A DNA stretch of 64,000 nt from Bacteroidota bacterium (GTDB lineage Bacteria > Bacteroidota > Bacteroidia > Cytophagales > Cytophagaceae), in the NCBI GenBank assembly GCA_023428135.1, contig JAEYZG010000010.1:248001-312000 (forward strand). The letters are read 5' to 3'. This document shows, piece after piece, positions 59,308-64,000 of this stretch. The translations under genes and the position numbers were made by a program. The notes below the pieces were generated by a model that saw nothing but the letters and a program-made list of their open reading frames with translations, was not told the origin of the DNA and searched no databases. Within the stretch, counting starts at the first letter, position 1, and every line of letters begins with the position of its first letter.

Positions 59308-59688
59308 TTACTTCTTAGGTACCAGCGTCACTGCTCTCAGCATTCCATGCTCTTCACCTTCAAATGAAAGCTTCTCTTCACTGATATCTTTAATTTGCTT
59401 TTCAACAGTTTTGCCACCTTCATTATAATGCAGAGTAATGGTATTGCCATTTATTTCCCAGGTTCCATCCTGAGTTTGCCCTGCTTCTGTATATTCAAAT
59501 TTACCGTCATTGGTAAATGAATAATAAACACCACCGATCGCATCCGGCGAAATTGTTGTTCCGCCAAGTACCAGTTCTGTTGCCTTCCAGTCTTTGGCAA
59601 TCATATCCTTTTTTTCTTTAGCACATGCCGTTATAAGTATAGTAAGTACAATCAGAGCAGCGAATCTTTTTAAAAGCGTGGTTTTCAT
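59308..59688 (-). CDS. Lipocalin-like lipoprotein
   Basis: A 126 aa lipoprotein with signal ending ILITAC (Cys22). The mature ~100 residues are a small beta barrel of the lipocalin-like type common in Bacteroidota: DWKATELVLGGTTIS, YYSFTNDGKFEYTE, GTWEINGNTITLHY, EEKLSFEGEEHG. Ligand unknown. It has its own promoter box and terminator. Confidence 0.85.
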   Translation of the reverse strand: MKTTLLKRFAALIVLTILITACAKEKKDMIAKDWKATELVLGGTTISPDAIGGVYYSFTNDGKFEYTEAGQTQDGTWEINGNTITLHYNEGGKTVEKQIKDISEEKLSFEGEEHGMLRAVTLVPKK

Positions 59689-59763
59689 GATGATTTTTTA
59701 GTCAATAAGATGTTAATTTGCAGATCAATAAAAATTCTGTTTAAATCTACAGAAATTTTTATG

Positions 59764-59771
59764 CAAATGTA
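59764..59771 (-). promoter_or_regulatory. Candidate -7 box of the lipocalin-like gene
   Basis: TACATTTG on the minus strand matches TAnnTTTG, about 75 bases before the ATG at 59688. Confidence 0.5.
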
Positions 59772-59885
59772 ATAAAGCTTTTTAAACAGGAAAAGCTATT
59801 GGAGTATCCTGCCAAAATGAGATACAACTAAACTTTTCTTTGGCAAATTGCTTTGAGGTGTTTTACTATAACTTTTCAATATCCG

Positions 59886-60992
59886 ATGGAAGTTCGTTTT
59901 CCAGTATACTTTAAGTTTACAACAATTCTTTTTGGGCTGATCCTATTGGTGTATGTCCTTATGGAGGCACAGAATATTTTAATCTTACTTGCTCTGGCCG
60001 GACTCATTTCTCTCTTGTTGCTTCCTCTGGTGCGAAAACTTGAAAGGAAAATGTCATCATCTCTGGCAATCCTTATTGGTCTTGTTCTGATTATTCTCGT
60101 ACTTAGTCTGGTAAGCATTTTCGTGTATTCCCAATTGGTAGACTTGATGGAATCTCTTCCGGATATTACTCAGAGGCTTACCAAAATTTTGGAACGAGGG
60201 AATCCATTCTTTGAAAAATACCTTGGAGTAGAAAGAGGACAGACTATAAATTATTTAAAAGAAGAGCTTATCAATTTACTTCATCAAAGTACAGCGATAT
60301 TTTCAACAACCCTTTCTGTTACCACAGGGATATTCACTGCGGTTGGTCTTGTACCTGTTTTTATATTTTTCATGCTATACTACAGATCATTTTTCAAGGA
60401 ATTCTTGCTTCTTTTATTTAAAGCAGAAAGCCATACAGATGTATTAAAGACAATTGAAAAAATAGAAAGGGTAGCACAGTCGTATCTTTCCGGATTACTT
60501 ATTGTCATTTCAATAATTTCTATTCTCAATGTCATTGGCCTCTATATAGTAGGGGTGAAATATGCAATTTTCTTCGGTGTATTTGCCGGAATGTTGAATA
60601 TAATACCATATATCGGAGTTTTCTTAGGCTCCACTCTTCCTATAGTATATACCGCACTCAAAGGAGGTTCCTTGATTCAGTGCATAGGTGCGGGAGCTGC
60701 CTTATGGGTTGTTCAATTACTTGAATCAAATTTTATTACACCAAATATTGTAGGAGGTAAAGTAAGTCTCAACCCGTTTGCTTCTATACTTGCGCTATTG
60801 ATAGGCGGTGCGATTTGGGGGCCACTGGGTATGATTCTCTTTGTCCCCTTCACTGCAATCCTTAAGGTTATCTTTGATGCCATTGATCCGCTAAAGCCTT
60901 ATGGGTTTATCCTTGGAGAGCCTCCAACTGCAAAGGAAGATGACAAAGAGCCCTTCTTTAAAAGAGTATGGCCGTTTAAAAAGAAAAAGTAG
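59886..60992 (+). CDS. AI-2E family (PerM-like) membrane transporter
   Basis: A 368 aa inner-membrane protein with about eight membrane segments. The family plan is clear: a pair of early segments (FKFTTILFGLILLVYVLM, ILILLALAGLISLLLLPLVR), a periplasmic helical region (90-140), then the re-entrant region GVKYAIFFGVFAGMLNIIPYIG and the final GPLGMILFVPFTAILKV. ATG 59886 is chosen over an in-frame TTG at 59853. Despite the family name, most members are of unknown substrate; some act as Na+/H+ antiporters. Confidence 0.92.
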   Translation: MEVRFPVYFKFTTILFGLILLVYVLMEAQNILILLALAGLISLLLLPLVRKLERKMSSSLAILIGLVLIILVLSLVSIFVYSQLVDLMESLPDITQRLTKILERGNPFFEKYLGVERGQTINYLKEELINLLHQSTAIFSTTLSVTTGIFTAVGLVPVFIFFMLYYRSFFKEFLLLLFKAESHTDVLKTIEKIERVAQSYLSGLLIVISIISILNVIGLYIVGVKYAIFFGVFAGMLNIIPYIGVFLGSTLPIVYTALKGGSLIQCIGAGAALWVVQLLESNFITPNIVGGKVSLNPFASILALLIGGAIWGPLGMILFVPFTAILKVIFDAIDPLKPYGFILGEPPTAKEDDKEPFFKRVWPFKKKK

Positions 60993-61037
60993 TATTGGTT
61001 TTTTAGTGATTAAAAAGAACTGAGCCTATTAATATTA

Positions 61038-61070
61038 ATTGATGCCATCGCTTAAAGCGATGGCGTCAAT
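61038..61070. repeat. REP-like palindrome, class B
   Basis: ATTGATGCCATCGCT / AGCGATGGCGTCAAT, 15 bp arms around TAA with one G:T pair. It shares the outer GATGCC with class A copies, but the inner arm is ATCGCT instead of TTCGCT. It lies in the gap between the AI-2E and MltF-like genes. Confidence 0.8.
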
Positions 61071-61355
61071 CCGGTCGTTTACTTTGACCCATTCCATTGC
61101 CTTCAAAAATGGGGATTTAGGATAAAGTCTTTAGTGAATATTCTACTCAATATTCTGAAGAATATCTCATTAAAAATGCCAATGGATTAATTATAATTTT
61201 TCTTCAAAAGTTTACACAAGATTTTTCTCTGTTAAAAAAGCACTCTTAAGCCCCTGTATTTCAGTGGAAGTATAAGAGGTGCTTAACAATTTTTAATTCT
61301 TTATAGTTCTTCAAGTACAGCTTCTCTCAGAGTTTGAATCTAAAAGCCTTTACTT

Positions 61356-62849
61356 ATGAGAAGAATCCTACAACAACAAAAAGACTTTGTCTTTTTATAT
61401 TTTATTATTTCGGTTGCGTGTCTTTCCTGCAGTTTAGCAGAGCGGGAGTCAGAAGAAAGGTGTAAGGGAAACATAGGAGTAGCAAAAGAAGATCACTCAG
61501 ATAAAGATTTTCAACACCTTATAAAGTTTGTCAACAACAACACTTCACATTCATCTACTGACTTTCACAATATTCGTCAGAGGGGCGTTCTCAAAGCCAT
61601 AACCGGGCTTGGCAGAACAAGCTATCATCTAAACAACAAAGGTGTACCTGGCGGATTTGAATACGAGATGTTACAAGCATTGGCAAAACATCTTAACATT
61701 AAACTAGAAATTGTAGTTGCTGAAAGTGTAGAATCTATGTATGATATGCTTAAAAGAGGAGAAGCTGACCTTATCGCATATCATTTGGTCCCTAGTAGAG
61801 AGAGAGAGAATGACGTAAATTATACCATTCCTTATACCCACATGAGGCAAGTGATTGTGCAGAGAAGTTCCTCTTCTCTTCTAAAGTCCCCTTCAGATCT
61901 GGCCGGTAAGACCGTTCATATCCCCAAAGGATCTTCATTTAAAACAAGGTTAAAACATCTTGGAGAAGAAATAGGAGAAGACATTCATATTCAGGAAAGA
62001 ACTAAACTCGTCGAAGAAGAAGATTTAATCTTGCAGGTCGCCAGAGGAAAAATTGATTATACAGTTGCGGAGGAAAATATTGCTCGACTAACCAAGGCTT
62101 ATTATCCCAATCTTAATATTCAATTGGCGATAAGCTACCCTCAGAAAATTTCCTGGGCAGTAGGGGAAAACGCTCCTGAATTGTTAACTGAAATTAATGC
62201 ATGGATGACTAAATATGTGGAAGGAAAAAATTTTTCGAAGACATACAACAAATATTTTTGTCCAGGGCAGTATGGACATGTGCAATGCAGCAGGAGCAAT
62301 GGAAAAAAGATATCACAGTATGATTGCCTGATAAAAAAATCAGCGAAGGAAATCGGATGGGACTGGCGACTATTAGCTGCTCTTGTTTATCATGAATCCA
62401 ATTTTAATCCACTTGCAAAATCCTGGGTAGGAGCCTGCGGTTTAATGCAGCTGATGCCATCTACAGGAGCCCTCTTCGGTCTTGAAAATCCAGAAGATCC
62501 GTATGAAAATATGAAAGCCGGTATAAAATATCTTAAATGGCTCGATAAGTACTGGAAGGAAAAAGTTCCTAACCAGGATGAGCGGCTTAAGTTTGTACTG
62601 GCATCATACAATGCTGGTCAGGAGCATGTAGCAGATGCACAGAGACTGGCAATAAAGTATGAAAAAGACCCATTAATTTGGGATGATAACGTAGCATACT
62701 TCCTGCTTCAGAAGGCTCAGGTAGAGTATTACTCCGATCCAGTTGTAAAATTCGGATACTGCAGAGGTTCAGAAACATTTAAATATGTGAGCAATATCAT
62801 AAGCAAGTTTCAATATTACAAACAGCTAATACCCGACGAGATTATTTAA
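61356..62849 (+). CDS. mltF: Lytic murein transglycosylase, MltF-like lipoprotein
   Basis: A 497 aa lipoprotein with signal ending ACLSC (Cys25). The N-terminal half (about 65-305) is a periplasmic solute-binding (SBP type 3) domain: GVLKAITGLGRTSYHLN, GGFEYEMLQALAKHL, GEADLIAYHLVPS. The C-terminal half (about 325-480) is an SLT lysozyme-like domain with catalytic Glu347 in VYHESNFNPLA, plus GLMQLMPSTGALFG and LASYNAGQEHV. It cleaves peptidoglycan glycan strands with formation of 1,6-anhydro ends and may be regulated by ligands in its first domain. DUF2231 protein follows after 20 bases. Confidence 0.93.
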   Translation: MRRILQQQKDFVFLYFIISVACLSCSLAERESEERCKGNIGVAKEDHSDKDFQHLIKFVNNNTSHSSTDFHNIRQRGVLKAITGLGRTSYHLNNKGVPGGFEYEMLQALAKHLNIKLEIVVAESVESMYDMLKRGEADLIAYHLVPSRERENDVNYTIPYTHMRQVIVQRSSSSLLKSPSDLAGKTVHIPKGSSFKTRLKHLGEEIGEDIHIQERTKLVEEEDLILQVARGKIDYTVAEENIARLTKAYYPNLNIQLAISYPQKISWAVGENAPELLTEINAWMTKYVEGKNFSKTYNKYFCPGQYGHVQCSRSNGKKISQYDCLIKKSAKEIGWDWRLLAALVYHESNFNPLAKSWVGACGLMQLMPSTGALFGLENPEDPYENMKAGIKYLKWLDKYWKEKVPNQDERLKFVLASYNAGQEHVADAQRLAIKYEKDPLIWDDNVAYFLLQKAQVEYYSDPVVKFGYCRGSETFKYVSNIISKFQYYKQLIPDEII

Positions 62850-62869
62850 AGTGTTGATTTTTATAAAGT

Positions 62870-63352
62870 ATGGAACATGTTCATCCATTTGTGGTTCATT
62901 TCCCATTGGCATTGCTCATTACAGCGAGCTTTATGGGGTTGGTTGGTATATTTTACAGAAGAGGGTTATTTAAAGAGATAGTTTTATGGCAATGTATTGT
63001 CTCTTTATTCTTCCTTTTTCTTGCGATTATAAGTGGTTATAGTGATGAAGAAAGAATCATCCGCTCATTACCGGTAGATGAGCTGCTGGCTGTGCATAAG
63101 AAAAATTCTTACATTATTACTGTCTTGTTTCTTCTTCTCACTTCATGGCTGATATTAAGAAAGAGAGTGATGAAAACTGTTGAATATGCTTCATGGGTTG
63201 TATTTCTAACTATCGGAGGCGTTTCAGTTATTTATCAGGCAGTACTTGGAAGTAAACTAGTTTACCGCGAGGGGGTTGGAGTGAAGCCTATGGAAGTTGC
63301 AAAAGCAAAAGCTGCCGAGAAGTTGAAACAGGAAGCAAATATTAATTATTGA
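62870..63352 (+). CDS. DUF2231 membrane protein
   Basis: A 160 aa inner-membrane protein with four membrane segments. The start EHVHPFVVHFPLALLITASF has the DUF2231 hallmark H-P-x-x-V-H-F-P, and the end GGVSVIYQAVLGSKLVYREG fits the family (G-G-x-L-V-Y-x-x-G). Some homologs are thought to be heme- or redox-linked, but the function is open. It starts 20 bases after the MltF-like gene, so co-transcription is likely. Confidence 0.87.
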   Translation: MEHVHPFVVHFPLALLITASFMGLVGIFYRRGLFKEIVLWQCIVSLFFLFLAIISGYSDEERIIRSLPVDELLAVHKKNSYIITVLFLLLTSWLILRKRVMKTVEYASWVVFLTIGGVSVIYQAVLGSKLVYREGVGVKPMEVAKAKAAEKLKQEANINY

Positions 63353-63373
63353 AAGATGTGATAAAAACAATGT

Positions 63374-63411
63374 AAAACTTTTAGACGCCATGCGTGGTGT
63401 CTAAAAGTTTT
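63374..63411 (+). terminator. Terminator-like hairpin with REP-like core
   Basis: AAAACTTTTAGACGCCA / TGGTGTCTAAAAGTTTT, 17 bp stem with one G:T and loop TGCG, 21 bases after the DUF2231 stop, ending in a T-run. Its centre (GACGCCATGCG) resembles the class C palindrome at 63501. Confidence 0.75.
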
Positions 63412-63500
63412 GATAATGAACGAATCCGGAATTATTCGATACTAAAGAATGATTAACGTTTATTATGATTGATAAAAATAAATGTTGTGCTAAAGGATAG

Positions 63501-63522
63501 GAGATGCCATGCATGGCGTCTC
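63501..63522. repeat. REP-like palindrome, class C
   Basis: GAGATGCCA / TGGCGTCTC around TGCA (9 bp arms, one G:T). The outer GATGCC is shared with classes A and B, but the middle is CATGCATG. Confidence 0.65.
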
Positions 63523-63644
63523 TAATGGAATACCTGACATGACAATATCTGACATTCTTTGGGTTCTCCAAAATAACAACTGAGCTGTTTTTATAATCAA
63601 ACAAGAATGAAATTCCAGGGTTAGAAATAATCAGGGAATTTTTT

Positions 63645-64000
63645 ATGAAAATACTAAACAGCTTGAGTATAAGAAATAAGCTCCTTTTGCTCATTGGAGT
63701 ATTACTCATCCCTCTTCTATACTTTAGCACAATCAACCTCATCAACCAGCTGAATGATCAAAAAAGGCTAACCGCAGTTTTTGATAAAATCCAAAAGACT
63801 GAGCTTACATCCAGCCTTATAAATACTATTCAGAATGAAAGGATACTTAGTCAGGCGTACCTGGGCAGTAGGGGAAAGCAATTTGAAAGCGAGCTTATAA
63901 AGGCCAGAAAGGGAACAGATAAAGAAGTAATAATTTTTAGACGGTTTTTAAATGAGTCTGATGAAGAAATTTCACATGGCTTTTACCTTATGGAAAGGCT
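63645..64000 (+). CDS. Sensor protein with NIT-type domain, N-terminal part (cut by window edge)
   Basis: From ATG 63645 the frame is open to the edge (118 codons). It starts MKILNSLSIRNKLLLLIGVL, a membrane segment with the N-terminal layout of chemoreceptors and sensor kinases, then a periplasmic helical region. ERILSQAYLGSRGKQFESEL followed by ARKGTDKEV matches the NIT (nitrate/nitrite sensing) helical domain pattern, where an invariant ER-G/L-x-x-x-x-x-L stretch begins the bundle. The output domain (kinase, chemotaxis or cyclase) lies outside the window. Confidence 0.7.
   Translation, partial: MKILNSLSIRNKLLLLIGVLLIPLLYFSTINLINQLNDQKRLTAVFDKIQKTELTSSLINTIQNERILSQAYLGSRGKQFESELIKARKGTDKEVIIFRRFLNESDEEISHGFYLMER

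Noticed and set aside
63401..63745. 114-codon minus-strand frame
   Set aside because: It is antisense to the start of the NIT-type sensor and covers a hairpin and a palindrome; no family pattern.

Overview
The window looks like chromosomal DNA of an AT-rich, gliding-type Bacteroidota, most likely a cellulolytic Cytophagales member of the Sporocytophaga/Cytophaga kind; this is inference from gene content. Support: Rho with a long N-terminal insertion, several secreted proteins with type IX secretion (T9SS/Por) C-terminal sorting domains, a secreted GH5 cellulase-like enzyme, many lipoproteins with a Cys lipobox, TAnnTTTG-type -7 boxes, and no obvious Shine-Dalgarno sequences. No rRNA, tRNA or CRISPR array was seen.

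Layout. 1-10 kb is mostly housekeeping: the start of serS (cut by the left edge), rho, corA, two FKBP-type isomerases, an nrnA-like DHH phosphoesterase, ndk, scpA, dxs and an alpha/beta hydrolase. 10-14 kb holds a GH5 enzyme with a domain inserted in its barrel, and an AraC-type regulator anchored by two membrane segments. 13.7-15.9 kb is the most unusual part. It has a REP-associated (Y1/IS200-like) transposase with a REP palindrome inside its reading frame and an amber stop near its end, then a tandem array of about 210 bp units made from the transposase 3' end plus the palindrome, then a RadC-type JAB protein with an extra C-terminal tail. 16-24 kb: a lipoprotein, dipeptidyl peptidase IV, a hemerythrin-type repair-like protein, a TlpA-like oxidoreductase, MarC and a HAD phosphatase. 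24-26 kb is a cluster of short genes: two XRE regulators flanked by two paralogous 64-65 aa proteins, with a perfect 16 bp inverted repeat as candidate operator.

26-48 kb: rhomboid protease, large T9SS surface proteins, a CUB-tailed subtilase, two histidine kinases (one with about six PAS domains), a collar-domain protein, topoisomerase III (TTG start) and secreted proteins of unknown role. 48-64 kb: an ABC exporter, a thioredoxin-reductase-like flavoprotein, a TerB-like protein, two separate divergent DoxX/HxlR pairs, a four-gene ABC-2 operon with lipoprotein and DUF1761 protein, a methyltransferase, a lipocalin-like lipoprotein, an AI-2E family transporter, an MltF-like lytic transglycosylase, a DUF2231 protein, and the start of a NIT-domain sensor cut by the right edge.

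Many convergent gene pairs are separated by strong hairpins that could end transcription on both strands. Palindromic REP-like elements are scattered through the window (10.2, 13.8, 14.1-15.2, 61.0 and 63.5 kb) and fall into three related sequence classes. All functions are from reading the translated sequence; no database search was run.
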